Source of the DNA: Xenorhabdus budapestensis
GTDB lineage: Bacteria; Pseudomonadota; Gammaproteobacteria; Enterobacterales; Enterobacteriaceae
NCBI RefSeq assembly: GCF_002632465.1
Contig: NZ_NIBS01000005.1
Location: 124,001 to 188,000, forward strand
Length of the DNA stretch: 64,000 bases
Direction: 5' to 3'
The translations under genes were made by a program, and so were the position numbers. Shown here piece by piece: positions 35,871-45,594 of this stretch; position 1 is the stretch's first letter; the number at the start of each line of letters is the position of its first letter. The notes beneath the pieces were generated by a model that saw only the letters and a list, made by a program, of their open reading frames with translations, searched no databases and was not told the origin of the DNA.

Positions 35871-35899
35871 TTGAACTCACGCTATCTTATCCCCATCTA
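35871..35899 (+). promoter_or_regulatory. Sigma-32 (heat shock) type promoter for prlC copy 2
   Basis: TTGAAC at 35871-35876 and CCCCATCTA at 35891-35899 with a 14-nt spacer closely fit the E. coli sigma-32 consensus (CTTGAA, 13-15 nt, CCCCATnTA). It lies 72 nt before the prlC copy 2 start codon. prlC is a known heat-shock gene in E. coli, which supports the call. Confidence 0.75.
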
Positions 35900-35970
35900 T
35901 CGTCAATAACCCATAATGGGATATAAGGCTGATCACAGCTTATACCCACATACAAAGAAAGGCTCTCATT

Positions 35971-38013
35971 ATGACTAATCCGTTACTGACATCTTCAGTA
36001 TTGCCTAAGTTCGCTGAGATTGAACCTAAACATGTCGTTCCTGCTGTAAAAGAAACACTGGCGAACTACCGTCAGGTAATTGAGAAGATTTTAACCGAGA
36101 ATTCAATTTTCACTTGGGATAACCTGTGCCAACCTCTCTCTGAAGCATCAGACAAGCTTTCCCGTATGTGGTCACCTGTCGGGCATCTGAACTCCGTCAA
36201 AAATAGCCCGGAGCTTCGCGAAGCCTATGAGCAAAGCCTGCCCCTACTTTCCGAATTCAGTACCTGGCTTGGGCAACATAAAGGACTATATCAGGCTTAT
36301 AAATCGCTCAAAGAAAGCCAGTCTTTTGAATCTCTGTCCCAACCACAGCGCAAATCTATTGAAGATACACTGCGTGATTTTGAGTTAACAGGCATTGGTC
36401 TGCCGGAAGAAAAACAGAAACGCTACGGTGAAATTACTGCACGTTTATCAGAAATCGGCTCCCAATTCGGCAATAACGTACTGGATGCCACAATGGGTTG
36501 GACGAAGCTCATTACCGATGAAAATGATCTGGCTGGTTTACCTGAAAGTGCCAAAGCGGCAGCTAAAGCCGCCGCAGAAGCCAAAGATCAGGAAGGCTGG
36601 CTGCTAACGCTGGATATGCCAAGCTATCTTCCTGTCATGACCTATGCTGATAACCGTGAACTGCGTCAGCAAATGTATTACGCCTACACTACCCGCGCAT
36701 CTGATCAAGGGCCTGATGCCGGGAAATGGGACAATAACGCCATTATGGCGGAAATGTTGGCATTGCGTCATGAACTCGCTCAATTGCTGGGTTTCACAAA
36801 CTACGCCGAACACTCCCTTGCCACCAAAATGGCTAAAACACCTCAGCAGGTGCTCGATTTCCTGAATGACCTGGCTCATCGTGCTCATGGTCAAGGCAAA
36901 AAGGAACTGGAAGAGCTGACCAACTTTGCCCGTTCACATTACGGCGTTGATAAGCTGGAAGCATGGGATCTGACGTACTACAGCGAAAAACAGAAACAAC
37001 ATCATTTCTCCATTGATGATGAACAACTACGTCCTTATTTCCCTGAACAACAGGTAATTGAAGGGTTGTTTGAAGTTGTCCATCGCATTTATGGCATCAC
37101 AGCCAAAGAGCGACACGATGTCGAAACCTGGCACCCTGATGTTCGCTTCTTCGAACTGTATGATGAAAAGCAGACATTGCGTGGCAGTTTCTATCTGGAT
37201 CTCTACGCCCGTGAGCATAAACGTGGCGGCGCATGGATGGACGACTGTGCTGGCAGAATGCGCCACGCTGCCGGTGAAATACAGAAACCTGTTGCTTACC
37301 TGACCTGTAATTTCAATAAACCGATTGGTGATAAACCTGCTCTGTTTACTCACGATGAAGTGATAACACTGTTCCATGAGTTTGGTCATGGCCTGCACCA
37401 TATGCTGACCGAAATTGAAACGCTGGATGTCTCCGGCATCAATGGTGTGCCGTGGGATGCGGTTGAGCAGCCAAGCCAGTTTATGGAAAACTGGTGTTGG
37501 GAGCCGGAAGCACTGGCGTTTATCTCCGGTCACTATGAGACTAAGGAGCCTCTGCCACAAGAGATGCTGGATAATATGCTGGCAGCGAAAAACTATCAGG
37601 CCGCAATGTTTATCCTGCGTCAGTTGGAGTTTGGTCTGTTTGATTTCCGCCTGTACTCTGAATATGACCCGGCAAAAGGGGCGCAAATCCTGCCAACCTT
37701 ACAATCCGTGAAGAAACAGGTCTCTGTCGTTCCGTCACCAGAGTGGAACCGTTTTCCGAACTCTTTCAGCCATATTTTCAATGGTGGTTATGCAGCAGGT
37801 TATTACAGTTATCTATGGGCAGATGTGCTCGCAGCAGATGCTTATTCCCGCTTCTCTGAAGAAGGGATTTTCAATCGTACAACAGGTCAGTCGTTCCTCA
37901 ACCATATCCTGTCCCGTGGCGGTTCAGAAGATCCAATGACGCTGTTTATTCGCTTCCGTGGTCGCGAACCAAAACTGGATGCGATGCTGAAAAGTGCCGG
38001 TATCACTGGATAA
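35971..38013 (+). CDS. prlC: Oligopeptidase A (PrlC/OpdA), canonical copy
   Basis: A 680-residue M3 family zinc oligopeptidase and the copy closest to E. coli Prl[21 protein letters not shown] contains the HEFGH zinc site at residues 469-473. [18 protein letters not shown] and the C-terminal [19 protein letters not shown] are also conserved. It acts in the cytoplasm on short peptides, including processed signal peptides. A sigma-32-type promoter lies upstream, and AGAAAGGCTC precedes the ATG. rsmJ follows within 20 nt, as in enteric genomes. Confidence 0.95.
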   Translation: MTNPLLTSSVLPKFAEIEPKHVVPAVKETLANYRQVIEKILTENSIFTWDNLCQPLSEASDKLSRMWSPVGHLNSVKNSPELREAYEQSLPLLSEFSTWLGQHKGLYQAYKSLKESQSFESLSQPQRKSIEDTLRDFELTGIGLPEEKQKRYGEITARLSEIGSQFGNNVLDATMGWTKLITDENDLAGLPESAKAAAKAAAEAKDQEGWLLTLDMPSYLPVMTYADNRELRQQMYYAYTTRASDQGPDAGKWDNNAIMAEMLALRHELAQLLGFTNYAEHSLATKMAKTPQQVLDFLNDLAHRAHGQGKKELEELTNFARSHYGVDKLEAWDLTYYSEKQKQHHFSIDDEQLRPYFPEQQVIEGLFEVVHRIYGITAKERHDVETWHPDVRFFELYDEKQTLRGSFYLDLYAREHKRGGAWMDDCAGRMRHAAGEIQKPVAYLTCNFNKPIGDKPALFTHDEVITLFHEFGHGLHHMLTEIETLDVSGINGVPWDAVEQPSQFMENWCWEPEALAFISGHYETKEPLPQEMLDNMLAAKNYQAAMFILRQLEFGLFDFRLYSEYDPAKGAQILPTLQSVKKQVSVVPSPEWNRFPNSFSHIFNGGYAAGYYSYLWADVLAADAYSRFSEEGIFNRTTGQSFLNHILSRGGSEDPMTLFIRFRGREPKLDAMLKSAGITG

Positions 38014-38030
38014 CTTGTGTGGAAATTCGC

Positions 38031-38774
38031 GTGAAGATTTGTTTGATTTGCGAACAGAGCGCTGATAACAGCGCCTTATCTCAATTAGCTGAACGTTGGG
38101 GTCTGATACACGATGAAGATTCCACTATGGCTTTGGTACTGACCCCTGAACGGCTGGAACTGCGCAAGCGCGATGAACCTAAATTGGGCGGGATTTATGT
38201 CGACTTCGTTGCCGGTACGATGGCTCATCGCCGCCGATTTGGTGGCGGTCGTGGTGAAGCCGTCGCCAAAGCAGTTGGTATCAAGAAAGACTATTTACCC
38301 ACAGTGGTTGATGCAACAGCAGGGTTAGGACGTGACGCCTTTGTGCTGGCTGCAACTGGTTGTCATGTCAGAATGCTGGAACGCCATCCTGTCGTCGCGG
38401 CTTTATTAGAAGACGGGCTACAGCGTGGATATCAGGATGAAGAGATTGGGGACTGGCTGAAAGAACGCATGACACTGATCCACGCCTCAAGTATTACCGC
38501 ATTGACGGATATCACTCCACAGCCTGATGTAGTTTATCTTGATCCGATGTATCCGCACCGGCAAAAAAGCGCGCTGGTCAAAAAAGAGATGCGTGTATTC
38601 CAGTCGCTGGTGGGTGCAGATGAAGATGCCGATACATTATTGGCACCGGCCCGTGCGTTGGCAAAACGGCGTGTTGTAGTGAAACGACCGGATTACGCAG
38701 AGCCATTGGCGGGGGTTAAAGCATCTGCGGCGATTGCTACTAAAAATCACCGTTTTGATATCTATCCTTGTTAA
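38031..38774 (+). CDS. rsmJ: RsmJ, 16S rRNA (guanine-1516-N2) methyltransferase
   Basis: A SAM-dependent methyltransferase that modifies G1516 of 16S rRNA. The SAM motif is [16 protein letters not shown] and the catalytic motif [15 protein letters not shown]. The N-terminal segment [18 protein letters not shown] is typical. I start it at GTG 38031 (KICLICEQ), which aligns with the E. coli start; an in-frame GTG at 38019 is possible. A small hairpin (GCGCTG-ATAA-CAGCGC) lies within codons 10-15. It is translated with prlC copy 2. Confidence 0.94.
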   Translation: MKICLICEQSADNSALSQLAERWGLIHDEDSTMALVLTPERLELRKRDEPKLGGIYVDFVAGTMAHRRRFGGGRGEAVAKAVGIKKDYLPTVVDATAGLGRDAFVLAATGCHVRMLERHPVVAALLEDGLQRGYQDEEIGDWLKERMTLIHASSITALTDITPQPDVVYLDPMYPHRQKSALVKKEMRVFQSLVGADEDADTLLAPARALAKRRVVVKRPDYAEPLAGVKASAAIATKNHRFDIYPC

Positions 38775-38787
38775 TTACGTCACTTAA

Positions 38788-38846
38788 GTAGGCGTCCTGC
38801 CTACTAAAAACAATTATGCAGCCATAGCAGAAAGGCTAATGGCTGC
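38788..38846 (+). terminator. Tandem terminators after rsmJ
   Basis: The first hairpin is GTAGGC (38788-38793) with GCCTAC (38799-38804), followed by TAAAAA. The second is GCAGCCAT (38818-38825) with ATGGCTGC (38839-38846), followed by CTTTCCC. Together they should end the prlC-rsmJ transcript. Confidence 0.6.
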
Positions 38847-39352
38847 CTTTCCCTTATAACCCAGTTTACGATTTTGTGTATTTACTATTATTTCGTTTTT
38901 TATTTGTATACATACTCAATTCTATACTTTGAAAATCATCAAAAATTTCAATGTGATTTCTAATAATGCTCTACAGTGAAAAACGAGATTACAGTTATCT
39001 GAGTAAATTTTTATGGTATTAAGCCACTGATGATAAATAGGATACCCTTTTTGAAAAACACCAAATGCATGCATAATCACATTTTATTGCGATTAGTGTT
39101 ATTAAAGGGAGGGCAATAAAAGCCCTAAAAACAAGTCCCTGCCACTTCTGTTACTTTAAAATCTAAAAGCCAATCAGGCAGAGCCAAAACCTGTTGCTGA
39201 CCACCTCCAAATGTCCATTACCCGCATTTTTGTAGCCCATCGGCCAGAAACGATTGCCGTCGCGGATAGGATATATAATCTAAAAAACAAAGCCTTTACG
39301 GGATATGACATACCCAGTACTATCTTGCCTTGATTGTACTTCTGATTCTAAG

Positions 39353-39370
39353 CCCCATGGCAACATGGGG
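39353..39370. terminator. Hairpin downstream of gdhA
   Basis: CCCCATG at 39353-39359 pairs with CATGGGG at 39364-39370 around a 4-nt loop. It lies 48 nt beyond the minus-strand gdhA stop. The T-rich side (TTTATTC) is on the plus strand, so its value as the gdhA terminator is uncertain. Confidence 0.4.
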
Positions 39371-39417
39371 TTTATTCATCAAAAAATCACTTATTGTTTG
39401 CTGATAAGCTCACTGGA

Positions 39418-40761
39418 TTACAATACACCCTGTGCCAGCATTGCATCAGCGACTTTAACAAAGCCAGCGATATTCGCGCCCTGTACATAGTTGGTCTGTT
39501 TGCTTTCTCCACCATATTCTACGCAGGCTTGGTGAATATCGAGCATAATGTGATATAAGCGGATATCCACTTTCTCGGCTTTCCAGCTCAGACGTGCTGC
39601 ATTCTGCGCCATTTCCAGACCAGAAGTCGCCACGCCTCCCGCATTAGCCGCTTTACCCGGTGCAAACAAAACTCCCGCCTCAAGGAAAGCATCCGTCGCT
39701 GCAATCGTTGCTGGCATGTTTGCCCCTTCCGCAACCGCTTTTACGCCGTTCTTAATCAGTAAATTCGCATCTTCCAAATCCAGCTCATTCTGGGTAGCGC
39801 AAGGCAAAGCAATATCGACAGGCACCGACCACGGATTTTGACCTTTAAGGAAAGTCAAACCACGCTCTTTGGCATAATCTTCGACACGACCATAATGCTT
39901 GTTTTTAATCTCTCCGAGATGAGCCAGCTTTTCTAGAGTAAAACCTTCTTCATCCAGTACAGTACCGCCAGAATCAGATACCGTAACCACTTTAGCGCCC
40001 TGCTCCATACATTTTTCGATAGTGTATTGAGCAACATTTCCCGCGCCAGAAACGGATACCCGCATCCCATCCAGATCCATACCATGACGTTTAAGCATGG
40101 CATGAGTGAAATAAACCAGGCCATAACCCGTTGCTTCAGGGCGGATCAAACTGCCACCAAAAGAAAGCTCCTTACCAGTGAAAACGCAAGCTGTATTGTT
40201 GGATAATTTCTTCATCATCCCCGCCATAAAGGCAACTTCCCGACCACCAACACCAATATCACCGGCCGGTACATCGGTATCAGGTCCCAGATGGCGGTAC
40301 AATTCTGTCATCAATGCCTGACAAAACCGCATGATTTCACCCTGACTTTTTCCTTTCGGATCGAAATCAGAACCCCCTTTTCCACCCCCCATTGGCAACG
40401 TTGTCAGAGCGTTTTTCAACGTCTGCTCAAAACCCAAAAATTTAAGGATTGAGAGATTAACAGAAGGATGAAAACGCATCCCTCCCTTAAATGGCCCAAT
40501 GGCAGAATTAAACTGCACTCGCCATGCGCGATTCATCTGAACTCTTCCCTGATCATCAACCCAGCTAACGCGGAATTGAATAACTCTTTCCGGTTCAACC
40601 AAACGCTCCAGCAAACCTTGCTCACGATATTGCGGATTTCTTTCAAGAAAAGGCCAAAGTGATGTCATCACTTCCCTTACTGCTTGTAAATATTCTGATT
40701 GATGTGGATTGTGATACTGGATTGATTCGAGAAATGAGACTAAAGATGATGAAATATTCAT
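39418..40761 (-). CDS. gdhA: GdhA, NADP-specific glutamate dehydrogenase
   Basis: Reversible amination of 2-oxoglutarate to glutamate with NADPH. The 447 residues equal the E. coli length. Substrate-site segments are GGMRFHPSVNLSILKFLGFE, the catalytic-lysine region PMGGGKGGSDFDPKG, and the dinucleotide fold VSVSGAGNVAQYTIEK. The ending VKVADAMLAQGVL is typical. In E. coli gdhA is not between rsmJ and uspA, so its position here is a lineage-specific arrangement. It is a single gene with its own promoter upstream of 40761. Confidence 0.96.
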   Translation of the reverse strand: MNISSSLVSFLESIQYHNPHQSEYLQAVREVMTSLWPFLERNPQYREQGLLERLVEPERVIQFRVSWVDDQGRVQMNRAWRVQFNSAIGPFKGGMRFHPSVNLSILKFLGFEQTLKNALTTLPMGGGKGGSDFDPKGKSQGEIMRFCQALMTELYRHLGPDTDVPAGDIGVGGREVAFMAGMMKKLSNNTACVFTGKELSFGGSLIRPEATGYGLVYFTHAMLKRHGMDLDGMRVSVSGAGNVAQYTIEKCMEQGAKVVTVSDSGGTVLDEEGFTLEKLAHLGEIKNKHYGRVEDYAKERGLTFLKGQNPWSVPVDIALPCATQNELDLEDANLLIKNGVKAVAEGANMPATIAATDAFLEAGVLFAPGKAANAGGVATSGLEMAQNAARLSWKAEKVDIRLYHIMLDIHQACVEYGGESKQTNYVQGANIAGFVKVADAMLAQGVL

Positions 40762-40813
40762 TTATAGCTTCCTTTATATCATTCAGATGTGATGCTCCCC
40801 CAGCCATTTCCCT

Positions 40814-40869
40814 TATACCCTTCATCTTGCGAGTTGCCGTTGCGATACAACTCAGAATCTATTGGGTAT
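40814..40869. repeat. Diverged TATACCC...GGGTAT repeat
   Basis: TATACCC at 40814-40820 and GGGTAT at 40864-40869 bound a 56-nt element with GAGTTGC-CGTT-GCGATACAACTC-like internal symmetry. It resembles the repeat family at 121 and 27859 but is more diverged. It sits about 50 nt upstream of gdhA, between the divergently spaced gdhA and uspA regions. Confidence 0.5.
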
Positions 40870-41034
40870 CTTATTTTTTGTCGAAAATGTGAGGTAACTA
40901 CGGTTTGCTTTCTGAATATACCACTGTTTTATGATTGAATTTCAATAACTATTTTTATAATTTTTGTTAAAAATAATTCTAACAGTTTCCAAAAAGTATC
41001 ATTAAAAGAGTCATCATCTTTTCTTAGGCAAAAA

Positions 41035-41060
41035 AAATCGCCTGCACAAGCAGACGATTT
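41035..41060 (-). terminator. uspA terminator
   Basis: On the minus strand AAATCGTCTGC and GCAGGCGATTT form a stem with a 4-nt loop, followed by a run of T. This is a clear intrinsic terminator about 25 nt after the uspA stop codon. Confidence 0.8.
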
Positions 41061-41085
41061 CACAGAATCCAATTTTAACCGAAGA

Positions 41086-41517
41086 TTAATCTTCATCACG
41101 TAATGGAATAATCAGCATATCAACATGAACTGTGTTAATAAGCTGACGTGCCGAAGACATTAGCTTGCTCCAAAAATCCTGATGATGACCGCACACAACT
41201 AAATCCATATCATATTGCTTGATAGCATCAACAAGAACTTGCCCTAAGTCACCGCTGCCACTCAGTGTTTCCTGAATTTCATAGCTTGAATTGGCAGATA
41301 GCTCTTTCAGAGAATTACGGGTTTCATCAGCAATACGCTCTTGCATATCACCAAGATTCACGTCAATTAGACCGGTATAAAGATCAGAGTAGTTAACATC
41401 AACATGGATCAAGGAAACTTTGGCATTGTATGGTTTTGCCAATAAAACCGCTTTGTCCACCAAGATCCTGCTTTCTGGAGATAGATCAACTGCAACAAGG
41501 ATATGTTTGTAAGCCAT
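41086..41517 (-). CDS. uspA: UspA, universal stress protein A
   Basis: A 143-residue cytoplasmic universal stress protein induced by growth arrest in E. coli. It begins [20 protein letters not shown] and has [20 protein letters not shown] near the C-terminus, as in the E. coli UspA class that lacks the ATP-binding G-2x-G-9x-G(S/T) loop. The gene is divergent from uspB, as in E. coli. Confidence 0.96.
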   Translation of the reverse strand: MAYKHILVAVDLSPESRILVDKAVLLAKPYNAKVSLIHVDVNYSDLYTGLIDVNLGDMQERIADETRNSLKELSANSSYEIQETLSGSGDLGQVLVDAIKQYDMDLVVCGHHQDFWSKLMSSARQLINTVHVDMLIIPLRDED

Positions 41518-41859
41518 ATAAGTGAACTCCTTCCATAAAATGGATTGGCGACATTAAACGCCATGATTCTATGCTTATACTATAACTGCTTGAGGTCTCT
41601 TTCGAGTGTTGTTGTGATCACAACTTGTTACTTTATTTTTTTAACCATTTGAAAACACAGATATCTGCTTACAACACTACAGTAATATTAAAACCTTATC
41701 AGCATCACATTCCTTGTTTTGAACCTATTTTTCACGGTCGTTTGACTTTTCTAATACGCCATTTCCTCCTAAAATTTAATACAGTGATTATTCATATTGC
41801 TATCTTTTGAGATGAATTCTTAATCTGGTATTTCATTGCCGCTCTAAGGAGGGGGAAAT
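41518..41859. promoter_or_regulatory. Divergent uspA-uspB intergenic region
   Basis: A 342-bp AT-rich region between the two divergent stress genes. It must hold the uspA promoter and the (in E. coli sigma-S-dependent) uspB promoter. Just before uspB is a strong ribosome binding site, AAGGAGGGGG. Exact promoter elements cannot be fixed by eye. Confidence 0.45.
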
Positions 41860-42186
41860 ATGTTCAGTATGGTTGCATTCTTTTGGGCAATTTGCACTAT
41901 CTGTATTATCAATATATTACGCTACGTCTCTTCGCTCCGCGTATTATTATCTATTTTGCGCCAGGCAGATCCGATGCTATACCAATCTATTGATGGTAAT
42001 GGTTTTTTTACTGCTAATGGTCAGTTTGGTAAACATATTCGGCTGATACACTACATCAATTCGCAAAGCTACCTCAACCATCACAGTACCGATGTTATCT
42101 TTTTCTGCGAAAGGCTACGGAAACAATTTATATTGACGAGTGTGTTATGTGGGATTGTTTTACTGTGTCTGATAGTAATTGCTTGA
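41860..42186 (+). CDS. uspB: UspB, universal stress protein B
   Basis: A 108-residue membrane protein with an N-terminal helix (MVAFFWAICTICIINILRYV) and a C-terminal helix (FILTSVLCGIVLLCLIVIA). The central segment DPMLYQSIDGNGFFTANGQ matches E. coli UspB. It is needed for ethanol resistance in stationary phase in E. coli. It lies divergent from uspA and convergent with pitA, the conserved enteric order. Confidence 0.94.
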   Translation: MFSMVAFFWAICTICIINILRYVSSLRVLLSILRQADPMLYQSIDGNGFFTANGQFGKHIRLIHYINSQSYLNHHSTDVIFFCERLRKQFILTSVLCGIVLLCLIVIA

Positions 42187-42237
42187 GAGTAATAGCAACG
42201 GCAAAGGAAAGAGAATGTGAAAATGATAAAGTGCAAT

Positions 42238-42271
42238 AAAAAGGGTTGATGAATATAGCTCAACCCTTTTT
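42238..42271. terminator. Bidirectional terminator between uspB and pitA
   Basis: AAAAAGGGTTGA (42238-42249) and TCAACCCTTTTT (42260-42271) form a 12-bp stem flanked by A on one side and T on the other. It can therefore end both the plus-strand uspB and the minus-strand pitA transcripts. Confidence 0.8.
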
Positions 42272-42282
42272 CCTAAAAACGA

Positions 42283-43773
42283 TTAGATCAGTTGCAGAGC
42301 AATCCAGTACAAGCAGCCTGACAATGCAATTGAAATAGGCAACGTCAGTACCCACGCCAGCATGATATTTTTGATAGTCTTACTTTGAACACCACCACCA
42401 TCAACCAGCATTGTACCTGCTACCGCAGAAGAGAGAACCTGCGTTGTCGATACTGGCATCCCCGTATAACTGGCAACCCCAATCGACACTGCTGCTGTAA
42501 CCTGAGCTGAAACTCCCTGGGCATATGTCATGCCTTTTTTACCGATTTTCTCACCAATAGTGACAGCAACCCGTTTCCAACCAACCATTGTCCCCAGAGA
42601 CAGGGCAAGAGCCACAGCGATAATGATCCACATTGGCGCATATTCAACGGTATTCAGCAGATCTTTACGCAATTTATGCAGGAAACGTGCATCTTCCATA
42701 CTGGTTTCAGGCAGTTTAGCCACTGTTCCCGCAGTATCAGCAATACACATCAGCATACGACGCATATTGTTACGTTGGTCTGGGGTCAACTGATTAAAGT
42801 TCTGGATGCTTCCCAACATTGTTTCCGCGTTATTCAGCACCACCAACGCACGTGAACTATCACAGTGGAAAGTCATATCCAGTTGGTCTTCAACCGCGGA
42901 TACAGCCGGAGTTAGCTCAATCGCATGAGAAAGCGCAGGAGCATGTTGTTCATAATACTGGTGTAAATGAACAACTGCATCATGGGTGCGGGCAATGTCG
43001 TAGCTTGTTGAGTTCATATTGACAACAAAGCCAGCAGGCGCGACACCAATCAATACCAACATGATCAGACCGATACCCTTCTGGCCATCATTTGCGCCAT
43101 GAGAAAAACTCACACCAACAGCAGAAAGGATTAGTGCAGTCCGTGTCCAGAATGGTGGTTTACGTTTACCATCCTGCTTTTCACGTTCAGCCGGAGTCAT
43201 ATGGATACGACGGCGCTTTTTAGTTCCGCTCCAGTAACGGCGCAGTAAAAAGACCATCACTCCTGCAATCACCAAACCAATCAAAGGAGACAGAATCAAC
43301 GACATAAAAATCTGTATCATCTTCGGAATATTAAGCGCCTCAACAACAGAAGAGCTGGTCACTATCGCATTGGTCAGGCCAATACCGATAATGGAACCAA
43401 TCAACGTATGAGAGCTGGATGCCGGAATGCCGAAATACCATGTGCCCAGGTTCCAGATAATTGCCGCCAGCAGCATGGAAAAAACCATCGCTAAACCATG
43501 GTTTGAGCTGACATTCAGCAGAAGATCTGTAGGTAATAGATGCACAATCGCGTAAGCGACACTTAATCCACCAAGGAGGACCCCAAAAAAGTTAAAAACC
43601 CCTGCCATGACAACGGCAAATTGCGAACGCATAGCGCGGGTATAAATAACAGTTGCTACTGCATTTGCGGTATCATGAAACCCATTGATGGCTTCATAGA
43701 AAAGCACAAACAACAGAGCAAGTACTAACATAAGGCCGGTATAAAAATCCAGGCCAGTAAACAGATGTAGCAT
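42283..43773 (-). CDS. pitA: PitA, low-affinity inorganic phosphate transporter
   Basis: A metal-phosphate/proton symporter of the inner membrane. The two PiT signature repeats are visible: [18 protein letters not shown] near the N-terminus and [20 protein letters not shown] after the central loop. I start it at ATG 43773 ([12 protein letters not shown]), which aligns with the E. coli start and gives 496 residues. The frame stays open for 33 more codons to 43872, but that extension is not seen in the family. The large polar central loop (residues about 210-380) is less conserved than the helices. Confidence 0.94.
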   Translation of the reverse strand: MLHLFTGLDFYTGLMLVLALLFVLFYEAINGFHDTANAVATVIYTRAMRSQFAVVMAGVFNFFGVLLGGLSVAYAIVHLLPTDLLLNVSSNHGLAMVFSMLLAAIIWNLGTWYFGIPASSSHTLIGSIIGIGLTNAIVTSSSVVEALNIPKMIQIFMSLILSPLIGLVIAGVMVFLLRRYWSGTKKRRRIHMTPAEREKQDGKRKPPFWTRTALILSAVGVSFSHGANDGQKGIGLIMLVLIGVAPAGFVVNMNSTSYDIARTHDAVVHLHQYYEQHAPALSHAIELTPAVSAVEDQLDMTFHCDSSRALVVLNNAETMLGSIQNFNQLTPDQRNNMRRMLMCIADTAGTVAKLPETSMEDARFLHKLRKDLLNTVEYAPMWIIIAVALALSLGTMVGWKRVAVTIGEKIGKKGMTYAQGVSAQVTAAVSIGVASYTGMPVSTTQVLSSAVAGTMLVDGGGVQSKTIKNIMLAWVLTLPISIALSGCLYWIALQLI

Positions 43774-44092
43774 AAACGTTAAGCCAGTTAGTAGGACATG
43801 AACGCGGCGCATTATCAGTGACAAACGCTGGCGGGAAAAGAGAAATATGACCTTTTTTTGATTTAATGACAATAAACCGACAGAAATTAATCATTTTCAT
43901 AATATATATCAATATATTACATAATTTCTATGTTTTGATATTTTTTTGATGAAAAATGACTTGTCACGATAAAAGTTCAAACAAATGCTGATTTTTCTCT
44001 GCATTTCGCAGATAGTCCCTCCACAATGAAGTTTATTTCCTGCAAAGTGATCCGGCAAGAAAGTAATTCAGCAAGATAGAGACAACAAACTA

Positions 44093-45295
44093 ATGGAAAA
44101 ATTTGATGTAGTGATTATTGGTGCTGGCGCGGCTGGCTTGTTTTGTGCTGCACAAGCAGGGCAGGCAGGATTGAACGTTCTGGTGCTGGATAACGGTAAA
44201 AAAGCAGGCCGTAAAATTTTGATGTCCGGAGGCGGGCGCTGTAACTTCACCAATATGTATACTGAACCTGCTGCCTATCTTTCTGCCAATCCACATTTTT
44301 GTAAGTCAGCACTTGCTCGCTATACACAGTGGGATTTTATTGACTTGGTACAACGTTATAGAATTGCCTATCACGAAAAAACGTTAGGACAGCTTTTTTG
44401 TGACGACTCTGCCCAACAAATTGTCGATCTGCTTTTGCAGGAGTGTGAAGCAGGTCAGGTGACAATCCGGCTACGCAGCGAAGTGACACAAATCGAGAAA
44501 CATGAACAGGAATTTGAGGTTTTCGTATCGGGGAAAAAAGTAAGTACGCACTCACTTGTTGTCGCATCTGGTGGACTATCCATGCCCGGATTGGGAGCTT
44601 CTCCTTTAGGTTATCGCATCGCGGAACAGTTCGGTCTTAATATCCTGCCGACCCGTGCGGCATTAGTGCCCTTTACCTTGCATAAACCATTGCTGGAACA
44701 ACTGCAAACCCTCTCCGGTGTTGCGGTTCCTTCGGTTGTCACCGCGAAAGATGGCACCGTGTTCAGAGAAAATATCCTGTTTACCCATCGCGGACTTTCC
44801 GGTCCCGCGATTTTACAGATCTCCAGTTATTGGCAGCCCGGTGAGTACGTGAGTATTAACTTACTTCCTGATACAGACTTAGATATCTTCCTCGATAAGG
44901 AGCGAGAATCCCATCCTAACCAAAGTTTGAAAAATACTCTTGCCAAACTGCTACCCAAACGTCTGGTGGAATGTTTGCAGTCTCTTGGTCAACTACCGGA
45001 ACTCTCTCTGAAACAACTTAACCTGACACAGAAAAAAGAGCTGATCACTACCCTGCAATGTTGGCAAGTACAACCAAATGGTACGGAAGGATATCGTACG
45101 GCAGAAGTTACTCTTGGCGGTGTGGACACCAATGAGCTGTCATCGAAAACAATGGGATCCCACAAGGTCAAAGGATTGTATTTTATTGGCGAAGTTGTTG
45201 ATGTTACCGGCTGGCTTGGCGGGTATAACTTCCAATGGGCATGGAGTTCTGCATGGGCTTGTGCGCAGGCTTTATCATGTATGGAAAGACAATAA
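44093..45295 (+). CDS. yhiN: YhiN, HI0933-family flavoprotein
   Basis: A 400-residue FAD-dependent oxidoreductase-like protein. The dinucleotide-binding motif is DVVIIGAGAAGLFCAAQAG at the N-terminus, followed by GRKILMSGGGRCNFTN. GEVVDVTGWLGGYNFQWAWS, the second FAD contact, lies near the C-terminus. Its reaction is unknown. It lies next to pitA and divergent from it, as in E. coli. Confidence 0.93.
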   Translation: MEKFDVVIIGAGAAGLFCAAQAGQAGLNVLVLDNGKKAGRKILMSGGGRCNFTNMYTEPAAYLSANPHFCKSALARYTQWDFIDLVQRYRIAYHEKTLGQLFCDDSAQQIVDLLLQECEAGQVTIRLRSEVTQIEKHEQEFEVFVSGKKVSTHSLVVASGGLSMPGLGASPLGYRIAEQFGLNILPTRAALVPFTLHKPLLEQLQTLSGVAVPSVVTAKDGTVFRENILFTHRGLSGPAILQISSYWQPGEYVSINLLPDTDLDIFLDKERESHPNQSLKNTLAKLLPKRLVECLQSLGQLPELSLKQLNLTQKKELITTLQCWQVQPNGTEGYRTAEVTLGGVDTNELSSKTMGSHKVKGLYFIGEVVDVTGWLGGYNFQWAWSSAWACAQALSCMERQ

Positions 45296-45332
45296 TGCAT
45301 TGATAAATATACAAAAAAAATACAAATTTAGC

Positions 45333-45428
45333 GTAATCTATTTCGTTGGATGGAGTCCATTCCAGATGGCGATTTTGCCAATCCGGGACTTGTTCCAGAA
45401 CCGCGTCTGTGACCTTCGATTCAGCGCC
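45333..45428 (-). mobile_element. IS256-family transposase fragment
   Basis: On the minus strand a short frame reads SKVTDAVLEQVPDWQNRHLE, close to the conserved VTDAVLDEV-xx-WQxRPL segment of IS256-type transposases. Both ends are lost, and stops or frame changes lie close by. It is a relic of an insertion sequence in the gap between yhiN and gxpS, marking the edge of the NRPS region. Confidence 0.65.
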
Positions 45429-45515
45429 ACTGACACATCGGCGTCGTACATTTTATCGGTTTAACGATAAGCGCAAATTGGCGGGTTCTTTACCTTAATT
45501 CTATTTGGGAAGAGA

Positions 45516-45548
45516 TGTCCGGCCATTATAAACATCTTTAGCCGGACA
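45516..45548 (-). terminator. Inverted repeat downstream of gxpS
   Basis: TGTCCGGC at 45516-45523 and GCCGGACA at 45541-45548 form an 8-bp GC-rich stem with a 17-nt loop. It lies 47 nt after the gxpS stop. It may terminate the long gxpS transcript, although no T run follows on that strand. Confidence 0.4.
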
Positions 45549-45594
45549 ATATCGCCGTCAATAATCGCTTGCTATTCCTGCAATATCACTGACA

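Larger units (their letters stand above)
33590..38080 (+). repeat. Tandem duplication of promoter-prlC-rsmJ 5' end
   Basis: Two units with an offset of 2283 nt. Each carries a GAACTCACG(A/C)TATCTTAT promoter segment, a 680-codon prlC and a copy of the region following prlC. In unit 2 that following region is the genuine start of rsmJ. In unit 1 (35731-35786) it is a decayed copy, still recognisable by GCGCTGATAACAGCGCCTTA, which also occurs in the rsmJ coding start at 38059. The junction is therefore inside the old rsmJ 5' end. Confidence 0.85.
38775..39417. other. Gap between rsmJ and gdhA with terminators and a possible gene relic
   Basis: Two plus-strand hairpins follow rsmJ (see separate entries). 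Around 39150-39275 the minus strand reads RDGNRFWPMGYKNAGNGHLE before a stop, with a frameshifted continuation (QQVLALPDWLLDFKV). That may be a relic of an unidentified gene. A CCCCATG/CATGGGG hairpin lies at 39353-39370. No full-length gene is present. Confidence 0.45.

Noticed and set aside
39150-39275. Minus-strand frame with RDGNRFWPMGYKNAG as a gene
   Set aside because: It is short, frameshifted and without a start; I mention it only as a possible relic in the gap entry.
43774-43872. N-terminal extension of PitA
   Set aside because: The added 33 residues are absent from E. coli PitA and the family begins at the internal MLHLF.
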